A DNA stretch of 12,080 nucleotides from Prevotellaceae bacterium UBA1710 (lineage in GTDB: Bacteria; Bacteroidota; Bacteroidia; Bacteroidales; Bacteroidaceae). The stretch covers positions 1 through 12,080 of the forward strand of contig DCJC01000051.1 of NCBI GenBank assembly GCA_002317355.1, in the 5' to 3' direction. A model generated the notes under the pieces. It was not told where the DNA came from, made no database searches, and saw only the letters and a program-made list of their open reading frames with translations. The position numbers and the translations under genes are program-made. Of this stretch, positions 1 to 6,138 are shown piece after piece (positions within the stretch are counted from its first letter, which is position 1; the number at the start of each line of letters is the position of its first letter).

Positions 1-2
1 CA

Positions 3-461
3 TTGACAAGTGTTGCCGAACAACTCAAAGGCAAACAACTTCCTGGAGTTATCTATGGCAATACAGACATCGTTGATGAGAATGGAAATTTCCTAAGGAA
101 ACGAAGACTTGCTCCTCCAGAGAAACTATCGTGGAAAAGCTTCAAGCATGGAATGTTAGTATGTCATCAATCTTTCTATGCAAAGACAGACATCGCCCAG
201 AAAGTGCCATACAACCTCAACTACAAGCTATCAGCAGACGTGGATTGGTGTATTCGCATAATGAAAGAGGCTGAACAGCAAGGGCTTGCGCTTTGGAATA
301 CACACATGACTCTCAGCTCGTATCTTGAAGGCGGAATGTCAGTACAAAGCCATCGTGCTTCGCTCAAGGAAAGATTCGACGTAATGAGCGACCATTACGG
401 GAAAATTGCAACTATCGGCATGCACCTCTGGTTCGTGGTGCGAGCCATTCTGAAAAGGTAG
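3..461 (+). CDS. Family 2 glycosyltransferase, C-terminal part (5' end outside window)
   Basis: This is the last ~152 residues of a GT-A fold (family 2) glycosyltransferase, an enzyme class that moves a sugar from a nucleotide-sugar donor to a polysaccharide or glycan acceptor at the cytoplasmic side of the inner membrane. The frame is already open at the window edge, so the first codon seen (a TTG) is not taken as the start. Visible signatures are IYGNTDIVDENG (about residues 17-28), which fits the segment around the metal-binding acidic motif, then KHGMLVCHQSFY, and SADVDWCIRIMKEA near residue 77, the acceptor-binding block with an acidic pair. The pattern resembles WcaE-like colanic acid transferases, but the acceptor cannot be told. 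The protein ends with a short hydrophobic and basic tail. No clear terminator follows; the next gene has its own promoter. Confidence 0.8.
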   Translation: MTSVAEQLKGKQLPGVIYGNTDIVDENGNFLRKRRLAPPEKLSWKSFKHGMLVCHQSFYAKTDIAQKVPYNLNYKLSADVDWCIRIMKEAEQQGLALWNTHMTLSSYLEGGMSVQSHRASLKERFDVMSDHYGKIATIGMHLWFVVRAILKR

Positions 462-506
462 AATCATTGGAGATTTATTAATTTTTCTAAAATTCAAGAC
501 CCACAT

Positions 507-538
507 TTTGGATATTCTACAAATTTACACTACCTTTG
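507..538 (+). promoter_or_regulatory. Bacteroidota-type promoter of the xylulokinase gene
   Basis: TTTG at 507-510 is followed after exactly 20 bp by TACCTTTG at 531-538, matching the -33/-7 consensus of the Bacteroidota primary sigma factor. Transcription should begin near 545, giving a leader of about 80 nt. Just after the expected start, TCTTCT-AA-AGAAGA (550-563) can form a small hairpin. The rest of the leader is A-rich and poor in G and T, with no Shine-Dalgarno sequence, as is common in this phylum. Confidence 0.85.
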
Positions 539-625
539 CAGAAATAGTGTCTTCTAAAGAAGAATACGACAAAACAGAAAAGAGAAAACAACAGATAACA
601 ACTAAAAATAAATTAAACTAAACAA

Positions 626-2107
626 ATGTATTTACTCGGTTATGACATCGGTACATCATCAGTGAAGGCTTCACTCGTTGATGCAGAAACAGGAAAGACA
701 GTTGCTTCAGCTCAGTATCCTGACGCAGAGGCTCCAATCATGGCAAAGCAGGCTGGTTGGGCTGAGCAGGATCCAGAAATGTGGTGGGACGAACTCAAGC
801 AGGCTACAGCTCGCGTAGAGGCTAAGGCTGCAGGTTCACTCGCTAAGGTTTCTGCTATCGGTATCTCTTATCAGATGCACGGTCTCGTATGTGTTGACAA
901 GGAAGGTCAGCCACTTCGTCCATCTATCATCTGGTGCGACGGTCGTGCCGTTCCTTACGGCAACGCAGCTTTCGAGGCAATCGGTGGCGACAAGTGTCTT
1001 GAGCACCTCCTCAACTCTCCAGGTAACTTCACAGCAGCTAAGCTCGCTTGGGTTAAGGAGAACGAGCCAGAGGTATTCGCAAAGATCGACAAGATCATGC
1101 TTCCTGGTGACTATATCGCACTCCGTCTCTCTGGTGGTGACAAGAAGACTACTATCTCTGGTCTCTCAGAGGGTATGTTCTGGGACTTCAAGAACAACTG
1201 CGTAAGCAAGGACGTAATGAACTATTTCGGTTTCGATGAGAAGATTATCTCTGAGATCGTTCCTACATTCTCTGTTCAGTCACGCGTATGCAAGGCTATC
1301 GCTGACGAACTCGGTATCCCAGAGGGTACACCTATTTCATATAGAGGTGGTGACCAGCCAAACAACGCTCTCTCACTCAACGTAATGAAGCCAGGTGAGA
1401 TCGCTGCTACTGGTGGTACTTCAGGTGTTGTTTACGGTGTACTCGGTGAAGTAAACTATGATAAGCTTTCTCGCGTTAACACATTCGCACACGTTAACCA
1501 CAACCAGCCAGACACACGTCTTGGCGTACTTCTCTGTATCAACGGTACCGGAATCCTGAACGCTTGGGTTAAGCGTACTGTTGCTCCAGAAGGCATTTCT
1601 TACGGTGAGATGAACGACCTCGCAGAGTCTGTTCCAGTTGGTGCAGAGGGTCTCTCTATCATCCCATTCGGTAACGGTGCAGAGCGTGTTCTCCAGAACG
1701 AGAACCCAGGTGCTTCAATGCACGGCATCAACTTCAACATCCACAAGAAGGCGCACATCATCCGTGCTGCTCAGGAGGGTATCGCATTCTCATTCGCTTA
1801 CGGTATCGAGATCATGCAGAAGATGGGTATGGAGATCAGCACAATCAAGGCTGGTCATGCAAACCTCTTCCTCTCTCCATTGTTCCGCAGAACTCTTGCT
1901 GCCGTTACAGGCGCAACTATCGAGCTCTACGAGACTGACGGTAGCGTAGGTGCAGCTTACGGTGCTGGTATCGGTGCTGGTATCTATAAGGATAGCGATG
2001 ATGCATTCAAGACTTTGAAGCATATTTCTACTGAGGCTCCAGTTGCTGAAACTGCAGAGTATAAGGCAGCTTACGAGCGTTGGAAGAACGCACTTGAGAA
2101 GAAATAA
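626..2107 (+). CDS. xylB: Xylulokinase (FGGY family carbohydrate kinase)
   Basis: A 493-residue FGGY kinase expected to phosphorylate D-xylulose with ATP to xylulose 5-phosphate in the cytoplasm, feeding the pentose phosphate pathway. The N-terminal phosphate-binding loop reads GYDIGTSSVKA (residues 5-15), followed by GWAEQDP (44-50), SYQMHGLV (81-88, the sugar-contacting MHG typical of XylB) and LPGDYIALRLSG (159-170). GGDQPNNA (241-248) carries the likely catalytic base Asp243, and GGTSG (263-267) belongs to the C-terminal ATPase domain. Length is normal for the family. The start fits the promoter at 507-538, and the leader has no rival start. No xylose isomerase or transporter lies beside it here. 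Codon use is strongly biased (mostly AAG for lysine, many CTC and GGT), like the ribosomal genes downstream, which suggests high expression. Another FGGY sugar specificity is possible but less likely. Confidence 0.9.
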   Translation: MYLLGYDIGTSSVKASLVDAETGKTVASAQYPDAEAPIMAKQAGWAEQDPEMWWDELKQATARVEAKAAGSLAKVSAIGISYQMHGLVCVDKEGQPLRPSIIWCDGRAVPYGNAAFEAIGGDKCLEHLLNSPGNFTAAKLAWVKENEPEVFAKIDKIMLPGDYIALRLSGGDKKTTISGLSEGMFWDFKNNCVSKDVMNYFGFDEKIISEIVPTFSVQSRVCKAIADELGIPEGTPISYRGGDQPNNALSLNVMKPGEIAATGGTSGVVYGVLGEVNYDKLSRVNTFAHVNHNQPDTRLGVLLCINGTGILNAWVKRTVAPEGISYGEMNDLAESVPVGAEGLSIIPFGNGAERVLQNENPGASMHGINFNIHKKAHIIRAAQEGIAFSFAYGIEIMQKMGMEISTIKAGHANLFLSPLFRRTLAAVTGATIELYETDGSVGAAYGAGIGAGIYKDSDDAFKTLKHISTEAPVAETAEYKAAYERWKNALEKK

Positions 2108-2127
2108 AGTTAAATTTTCTTAAATAT

Positions 2128-2188
2128 TCGGACTGCAGAGGTTCTCATTGCACAGTTGTGTGAATTTATGAGTACCTTTGCAGTCCGA
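2128..2188 (+). repeat. 10-bp inverted repeat spanning the rplM promoter
   Basis: TCGGACTGCA (2128-2137) and TGCAGTCCGA (2179-2188) are perfect reverse complements separated by 41 bp. The right arm overlaps the end of the -7 box and the expected transcription start; the left arm lies upstream of the -33 region. An operator bound by a looping or dimeric repressor, or a hairpin formed only in read-through RNA from xylB, are both possible. Chance is not excluded for a single 10-bp match. Confidence 0.5.
2147..2181 (+). promoter_or_regulatory. Promoter of the rplM-rpsI-rpsB-tsf cluster
   Basis: TACCTTTGC at 2173-2181 is a perfect Bacteroidota -7 element, identical to those at 531 and 11603. The -33 element is weak: the nearest match is ATTG at 2147-2150, 22 bp upstream. 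Transcription would start near 2187, leaving a long leader before rplM. No terminator is visible between xylB and this promoter, so some read-through is possible. Confidence 0.7.
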
Positions 2189-2324
2189 TTATTATGTGGG
2201 CACACTTAGAGCCCCGCGAGCGATGGTGTTAATAGTCATGCGTTTGGCCGCGCAGACGGTTAGTGAATCCGCGTTCGAAACAAATGTTTTTTAGTAGTAT
2301 TTTTAAAAGATTTTTTAAAGTTAA
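2188..2324 (+). promoter_or_regulatory. Long 5' leader of rplM, candidate ribosomal-protein autoregulatory region
   Basis: About 137 nt separate the expected transcription start from the L13 start codon. The first ~90 nt are GC-rich and contain short complementary blocks (for example CGC 2251-2253 with GCG 2271-2273, enclosing GG 2258-2259 with CC 2269-2270). The last ~45 nt are very A/T-rich with runs of T and no Shine-Dalgarno site. Leaders of r-protein operons often bind one of their own products; L13 leaders are known in other phyla. The structure here is only suggestive and no known motif was recognised. Confidence 0.35.
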
Positions 2325-2786
2325 ATGAACACTTTAAGTTACAAGACAGTCTCTATTAACAAGGAGTCTGCTAAGAAGGAGTGGGTTGTTATCGACTGCA
2401 CAGATCAGGTAGTAGGTCGTCTCTGCTCTAAGGTGGCTAAGATACTTCGTGGTAAGTACAAGCCAACATTCACACCTAACGCTGATTGCGGTGATAACGT
2501 AATCCTCATCAACGCAGCTAAGGTGGTTTTCACTGGTAAGAAGGAAACTGACAAGGTTTACACACGCTACACTGGTTACCCAGGCGGTCAGCGCTTCAAC
2601 ACACCTGCACAGCTTCGCACAAAGAGCAACGGTATCGACAAGATGCTCCGTCACGCTGTTAAGGGTATGCTGCCAAAGGGTCCTCTCGGCCGTAGCCTCA
2701 TGAACAACCTTTACATTTACGAGGGCACAGAGCACAAGCAGGAGGCTCAGCAGCCTAAGGCAATCGATATTAATCTGTACAAATAA
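2325..2786 (+). CDS. rplM: 50S ribosomal protein L13
   Basis: Large-subunit ribosomal protein uL13, an early-binding protein that contacts 23S rRNA during assembly. The 153-residue product has the family landmarks: WVVIDCTDQVVGRLCSKVA (about 20-38), RGKYKPTFTPNADCGD (42-57), TGKKETDKVYTRYTGYPGG (70-88) and the signature VKGMLPKGPLGR (112-123), ending in EHKQEAQQP and a short tail. It is slightly longer than the 142-residue E. coli protein because of extra residues at both ends. It is the first gene of the cluster and is followed by rpsI after 15 bp, the rplM-rpsI order found in nearly all bacteria. No Shine-Dalgarno sequence precedes the ATG. Confidence 0.97.
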   Translation: MNTLSYKTVSINKESAKKEWVVIDCTDQVVGRLCSKVAKILRGKYKPTFTPNADCGDNVILINAAKVVFTGKKETDKVYTRYTGYPGGQRFNTPAQLRTKSNGIDKMLRHAVKGMLPKGPLGRSLMNNLYIYEGTEHKQEAQQPKAIDINLYK

Positions 2787-2801
2787 AATTATTAAGGAAA
2801 A

Positions 2802-3191
2802 ATGGCAGAAGTAATTAATGCAATCGGTCGCCGTAAGAGCGCTGTAGCTCGCGTTTATGTTACAGAGGGCACCGGTAAGATCACTATAAACAAGAAAGAT
2901 ATCACAGAGTTCTTCCCATCAGCAATTCTGCAGTATGTTGTTAAGCAGCCACTGCAGCTTCTTGAAGTAGCTGAGAAGTATGACATCAAGGCTAACCTCG
3001 ACGGTGGCGGTTTCACAGGCCAGAGCCAGGCACTTCGCCTCGCTATCGCTCGTGCACTCGTTAAGATCGACGCTGAGGACAAGAAGAACCTTAAGGATCA
3101 CGGCTTCCTCACTCGCGACTCTCGTGAGGTTGAGCGTAAGAAGCCAGGTCGTCCAAAGGCACGTCGTCGCTTCCAGTTCTCTAAGCGTTAA
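2802..3191 (+). CDS. rpsI: 30S ribosomal protein S9
   Basis: Small-subunit protein uS9; its basic C-terminal tail reaches the P-site tRNA in the decoding region. The 129-residue product begins NAIGRRKSAVARVYV (residues 6-20), has the family signature GGGFTGQSQALRLAIARAL (68-86), and ends in the arginine- and lysine-rich tail GRPKARRRFQFSKR with the usual terminal KR. Length equals the family norm. It is cotranscribed with rplM (15 bp gap); a purine-rich AAGGAAAA precedes the ATG. The 9-bp-period CTAG array starts 11 bp after its stop codon. Confidence 0.97.
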   Translation: MAEVINAIGRRKSAVARVYVTEGTGKITINKKDITEFFPSAILQYVVKQPLQLLEVAEKYDIKANLDGGGFTGQSQALRLAIARALVKIDAEDKKNLKDHGFLTRDSREVERKKPGRPKARRRFQFSKR

Positions 3192-3201
3192 TATAGAGAA
3201 C

Positions 3202-3273
3202 CTGGAAAATCTAGAAAGACTAGAAAGTCTAGCAAATCTAGAATCTCTAGAATTACTAGAATATCCAGAAGCA
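3202..3273 (+). repeat. 9-bp-period CTAG tandem array between rpsI and rpsB
   Basis: CTAG occurs at 3211, 3220, 3229, 3238, 3247 and 3256, exactly 9 bp apart, with degenerate end units at 3202 (CTGG) and 3265 (CCAG). That makes eight 9-bp units with consensus CTAGAAnnn. The spacing is exact while the three variable bases drift. AGACT (3218-3222) and AGTCT (3226-3230) can pair around AGAA, and several TCTAGA-like palindromes occur. It lies after the rpsI stop, so it is non-coding, probably in the rpsI-rpsB intercistronic RNA. Origin by slippage of a 9-mer is likely; a function is not shown. Confidence 0.85.
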
Positions 3274-3287
3274 GTTTAGTATCTAAA

Positions 3288-3316
3288 CCAGCGAGATCCA
3301 TTTGGCTACTCACTGG
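3288..3316 (+). promoter_or_regulatory. Hairpin in the rpsB leader (upstream element)
   Basis: CCAGCGAG (3288-3295) pairs with CTCACTGG (3309-3316) around a 13-nt loop, with one C-A mismatch. No run of T follows, so it is not an intrinsic terminator. It lies between the CTAG array and the hairpin next to rpsB and may belong to the same leader structure. Confidence 0.45.
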
Positions 3317-3360
3317 CTGATTCTAACAAACAATAGAATTAAAAAGAAAGTAAACAACTC

Positions 3361-3395
3361 GTGTCTTGTGCGGTAAGTCGCACGATAAGGCACAC
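3361..3395 (+). promoter_or_regulatory. Bulged hairpin immediately upstream of rpsB, candidate S2 control element
   Basis: Three helical blocks stack into one stem: GTGT (3361-3364) with ACAC (3392-3395), CTT (3365-3367) with AAG (3387-3389), and GTGCG (3368-3372) with CGCAC (3379-3383). The loop is GTAAGT (3373-3378), and GAT and GC bulges occur on the 3' side only. The stem ends 18 nt before the S2 start codon. In E. coli, S2 represses its own operon through the rpsB leader; a comparable role here is an inference from position and shape only. Confidence 0.5.
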
Positions 3396-3413
3396 CAAAA
3401 ACAAAAGAAAGAA

Positions 3414-4214
3414 ATGTCAAGAACAAGTTTTGACCAGTTACTGCAGGCAGGCTGTCATTTCGGCCACCTTCGTCGCAAGTGGAACCCAGCAATGGCTCCT
3501 TACATCTTCATGGAGCGTAACGGCATCCACATCATCGATCTCCACAAGACCGTAGCTAAGGTTGACGAGGCTGCAGAGGCACTGAAGAATATCGCAAAGT
3601 CAGGTAAGAAGATCCTGTTCGTCGCTACTAAAAAACAGGCTAAGGACGTTATTGCTGAGAAGGCAACTAGCGTAAACATGCCTTACATCAACGAGCGCTG
3701 GGCTGGTGGTATGCTCACCAACTTCCAGACAATCCGTAAGGCTATCAAGAAAATGGCGAACATCGACAAGCTGATGAATGACGGTACATTCAGCAACCTC
3801 TCAAAGCGTGAGCTCCTGCAGATTACACGTCAGCGCGCTAAGCTCGAGAAGAACCTCGGTTCTATCAGCGATTTGACACGTCTTCCTTCTGCTTTGTTCG
3901 TTGTTGACCTTTGCAAGGAGCACATCGCTATCAAGGAGGCTCAGCGTCTCGGTATTCCTGTATTCGGTATCGTTGACACTAACGCTAATCCAAACGATGT
4001 AGATTTCGTTATCCCTGCAAACGACGACGCTAAGGATTCTATCGATACAATCCTTTCTGCTTGCTGCGCAGCTATCGCTGAGGGCTTGCAGGAGCGCAAG
4101 GTAGAGAAGGCTGACGAGAAGGCATCTGCTGAGCAGGCTGATGAGGCTGCTGAGGGCAAGAAGCGCAACTCTCGTGCTCGCAAGGAGGAGACTCCAGCTG
4201 AGTCTGCTGAGTAA
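3414..4214 (+). CDS. rpsB: 30S ribosomal protein S2
   Basis: Small-subunit protein uS2, a late-assembling protein on the back of the 30S that helps hold S1 or equivalent factors. The ATG at 3414 is chosen: it gives the canonical start MSRTSFDQLLQAGCHFGH, whereas an in-frame TTG 48 bp upstream lies inside the leader hairpin. The 266-residue product carries FGHLRRKWNPAMAPYIF (16-32), NGIHIIDL (36-43), NERWAGGMLTNF (93-104), LPSALFVVD (157-165) and VDTNANPNDVDFVIPANDDA (187-206). From about residue 228 there is a tail of nearly 40 residues rich in Glu, Ala and Lys, absent in the 241-residue E. coli protein and probably disordered. The pairing with tsf downstream is typical of bacteria. Confidence 0.97.
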   Translation: MSRTSFDQLLQAGCHFGHLRRKWNPAMAPYIFMERNGIHIIDLHKTVAKVDEAAEALKNIAKSGKKILFVATKKQAKDVIAEKATSVNMPYINERWAGGMLTNFQTIRKAIKKMANIDKLMNDGTFSNLSKRELLQITRQRAKLEKNLGSISDLTRLPSALFVVDLCKEHIAIKEAQRLGIPVFGIVDTNANPNDVDFVIPANDDAKDSIDTILSACCAAIAEGLQERKVEKADEKASAEQADEAAEGKKRNSRARKEETPAESAE

Positions 4215-4226
4215 AGCATATTATAA

Positions 4227-4340
4227 CATTATCAGGTAGCGCCACGTGCTACTTGATAATGACTTGTCGTTATCACGTAATGAATCACGATGGTGTTCGT
4301 ATTTTGTGTACCTCATCTCGTAATCACGTGATAACGACAA
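4227..4340 (+). promoter_or_regulatory. Four-segment alternating hairpin region between rpsB and tsf, attenuator-like
   Basis: Segment 1 (4227-4240) pairs with segment 2 (4248-4261) in a 14-bp stem with one G-U and a 7-nt loop. Segment 3 TTGTCGTTATCACGT (4264-4278) and segment 4 ACGTGATAACGACAA (4326-4340) are a perfect 15-bp inverted repeat around 47 nt. Segments 2 and 3 can also pair: TGATAATGA (4254-4262) with TCGTTATCA (4267-4275) over the loop CTTG, 9 bp with one G-U, which excludes both other stems. The shared core is TTATCA/TGATAA. No T-run follows any stem, so these are not ordinary terminators. The last arm ends 47 nt before the tsf ATG. Setting the S2 to EF-Ts ratio, or protecting the processed mRNA, are plausible roles. 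Confidence 0.75.
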
Positions 4341-4387
4341 ATACATTAAAAACAGAATTCTTTAAATTATAAAACCAAAGAAACAAA

Positions 4388-5380
4388 ATGGCTATTTCAA
4401 TTGAAGATATCAAGAAGCTCCGCGCTATGACTGGCGCTGGTCTTAGTGACGTAAAGAAGGCTCTCGAAGAGGCTGAGGGCGATATGGATAAGGCTAAGGA
4501 CATCCTCCGTCAGAGAGGTCAGGCTATCGCAGCTAAGCGTGCTGACCGTGAGACATCTAACGGTTGTGTACTTGCTAAGGTTGGTGATGGCTTCGCTGCA
4601 ATCATTGCACTCAAGTGTGAGACAGACTTCGTTGCTAACAACGCTGACACTATCAAGCTTACGCAGGAGATTCTTGACGCAGCAGTTGCAGCTAAGGCTG
4701 CTGACATTGAGGCTGTAAAGGCTCTTACACTCGCTAACGGTCTCACAGTAGAGGCTTCAGTTACTGAGCGTTCTGGTGTTACAGGTGAGAAGATGGAGCT
4801 CGACGGCTACAACACAATCGTTGGTGGAAACGTTGAGGCTTACAATCACATGAACCGTAACGGTCTCTGCACACTCGTTCAGACAAACAAGCCAGCTGCT
4901 GAGCAGGCTCACGCTATTTGTATGCAGGTTGCTGCTATGAAGCCAGTTGCTCTCGACGAGAAGTCTGTTGATCCAAAGATCGTTGAAGAGGAGTACAATG
5001 TTGCTGTTGAGAAGTCAAAGCAGGAGCAGGTACAGAAGGCTGTAGAGGCTGCACTCAAGAAGGCAGGAATCAACCCAGCACACGTTGACTCTGAGGATCA
5101 CATGGAGTCTAACATGAGCAAGGGCTGGATCACAGCTGAGGACGTAGCAAGAGCTAAGGAGATCATCGCTACTGTTTCTGTAGAGAAGGCTGCTTCTCTC
5201 AACATGAACATGATCGAGAACATCGCTAAGGGTCGTGTAAACAAGTTCTACAAGGAGTCTTGTCTTCTCAACCAGGAGTTCATCCAGGATTCTAAGATGA
5301 CTGTTGCTCAGTACCTTCAGGCTGCTGACAAGGAGCTCACAGTTGTTGACTTCAAGCGCTTCACTCTCGTAGCTGACTAA
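4388..5380 (+). CDS. tsf: Translation elongation factor Ts
   Basis: EF-Ts, the cytoplasmic nucleotide exchange factor that displaces GDP from EF-Tu. The 330-residue product begins with the UBA-like N-terminal domain (about 1-45; IKKLRAMTGAGLSDVKKAL at 8-26). The conserved TDFVANN motif at 79-85 follows; its Asp and Phe insert near the EF-Tu magnesium and nucleotide site. The dimerisation core repeats follow, and the C-terminal part ends in QEFIQDSKMTVAQYL and a short tail. It is longer than E. coli EF-Ts (283 residues), mainly in the middle and C-terminal half, as is common in Bacteroidota. It is separated from rpsB by 173 bp that holds the alternating hairpins, and it is the last gene before a strong terminator. 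Codon bias is strong, as in its neighbours. Confidence 0.97.
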   Translation: MAISIEDIKKLRAMTGAGLSDVKKALEEAEGDMDKAKDILRQRGQAIAAKRADRETSNGCVLAKVGDGFAAIIALKCETDFVANNADTIKLTQEILDAAVAAKAADIEAVKALTLANGLTVEASVTERSGVTGEKMELDGYNTIVGGNVEAYNHMNRNGLCTLVQTNKPAAEQAHAICMQVAAMKPVALDEKSVDPKIVEEEYNVAVEKSKQEQVQKAVEAALKKAGINPAHVDSEDHMESNMSKGWITAEDVARAKEIIATVSVEKAASLNMNMIENIAKGRVNKFYKESCLLNQEFIQDSKMTVAQYLQAADKELTVVDFKRFTLVAD

Positions 5381-5421
5381 GCACATCTCTACTCTCTATC
5401 ATAGGGAGAAGATTACAATAA

Positions 5422-5461
5422 TAGCGTCAGTGCCCAAAAGGCGCTGGCGCTAATTCTTTTT
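5422..5461 (+). terminator. Intrinsic terminator after tsf
   Basis: TAGCGTCAGTGCC (5422-5434) pairs along 13 bp with GGCGCTGGCGCTA (5440-5452), including two G-U pairs, around the loop CAAAA. It is followed by ATTCTTTTT. Stem, small loop and T-tract make this a convincing Rho-independent terminator closing the ribosomal cluster. Confidence 0.93.
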
Positions 5462-5484
5462 CACCCTACTTTAACCGTTCAACT

Positions 5485-6123
5485 ATGAAAATCTTCGCTG
5501 TGGGCATGAACTACCCACTACACAATAAAGAGATAAAAAACACGTTATTACAACAGAGTGCTTCTGACTCAAATGACAGAAATCCTGTCATCTTCACCAA
5601 GGCGGATTCTGCCCTCCTAAAAGACGGTAAGCCATTCTTTATCCCTGATTTTATGGGAAGAATCGATTACGAGACAGAAATCGTGGTTCGTATCTGCAAG
5701 TTGGGCAAATCTATCCCTGAAAGATTCGCTCATCGCTACTATGATGCCGTAACAGTGGGCATCGACTTCACCGCACGTGATATGCAGAAACAACTCCGCG
5801 AGGAAGGACAACCTTGGGAGATCTGCAAAGGTTTTGATGGTTCTGCCGTAATCGGTGAATGGATTTCAAAGGATAATTTCCTGAATGTTCAGAACCTGCG
5901 CTTCGGCCTCGACATCAACGGCAACCGGGTTCAGGAAGGATGTACTTCAGAGATGATATTCTCTATCGATAGGCTTATCAGCTACATCAGCCAGTTCTTC
6001 ACCCTAAAGACAGGTGACATTCTCTACACAGGAACTCCAGTAGGCGTTGGACCTGTAAATATCGACGACCATCTTGAAGGCTACCTTGAAGGCAAGAAAG
6101 TACTCGAATTCAACTGCAAATAA
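5485..6123 (+). CDS. Fumarylacetoacetate hydrolase (FAH) family protein
   Basis: A 212-residue single-domain FAH-fold enzyme of the FAHD1/YcgM size class, a group that includes acylpyruvate hydrolases, oxaloacetate decarboxylases/tautomerases and fumarylpyruvate hydrolases. The metal site is intact: YETE gives Glu63 and Glu65, and GIDFTARD gives Asp94, the same 31-residue spacing as in human FAHD1. Further family blocks are PWEICKGFDGSAVIG (110-124), GCTSEMIFSIDRLI and GDILYTGTPVGVGP near the C-terminus. It acts in the cytoplasm; the substrate cannot be read from the sequence. It starts 23 bp after the tsf terminator T-tract and its stop lies 15 bp before porU, so it probably shares a transcript with porU-porV. 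From memory, the same neighbour precedes porU in Porphyromonas gingivalis. No good promoter was seen upstream. Confidence 0.9.
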   Translation: MKIFAVGMNYPLHNKEIKNTLLQQSASDSNDRNPVIFTKADSALLKDGKPFFIPDFMGRIDYETEIVVRICKLGKSIPERFAHRYYDAVTVGIDFTARDMQKQLREEGQPWEICKGFDGSAVIGEWISKDNFLNVQNLRFGLDINGNRVQEGCTSEMIFSIDRLISYISQFFTLKTGDILYTGTPVGVGPVNIDDHLEGYLEGKKVLEFNCK

Positions 6124-6138
6124 CAGTTCCTATCTTAA

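Noticed and set aside
1790..2023. Minus-strand frame inside xylB
   Set aside because: A shadow of the strongly coding plus strand, with no family features.
3202..3273. CRISPR array
   Set aside because: The period is 9 bp with no spacer-sized unique segments and no cas genes.
2980..3279. Open frame overlapping rpsI and ending in repeated xLE tripeptides
   Set aside because: It overlaps rpsI out of frame, and its repeated tail is only the 9-bp CTAG array read in triplets; no start signal or family resemblance.
3366..3413. In-frame TTG extension of rpsB
   Set aside because: The added 16 residues lie in the leader hairpin and have no counterpart in S2; the ATG at 3414 gives the canonical N-terminus.
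4227..4261. Intrinsic terminator between rpsB and tsf
   Set aside because: The stem is strong but is followed by GACTTGTCG with no T-run; a partial stop is possible but not a standard terminator.
5462..5484. Promoter for the FAH-porU-porV unit
   Set aside because: TACTTTAA at 5467 has two mismatches to the -7 box and no TTTG lies at the right distance upstream.
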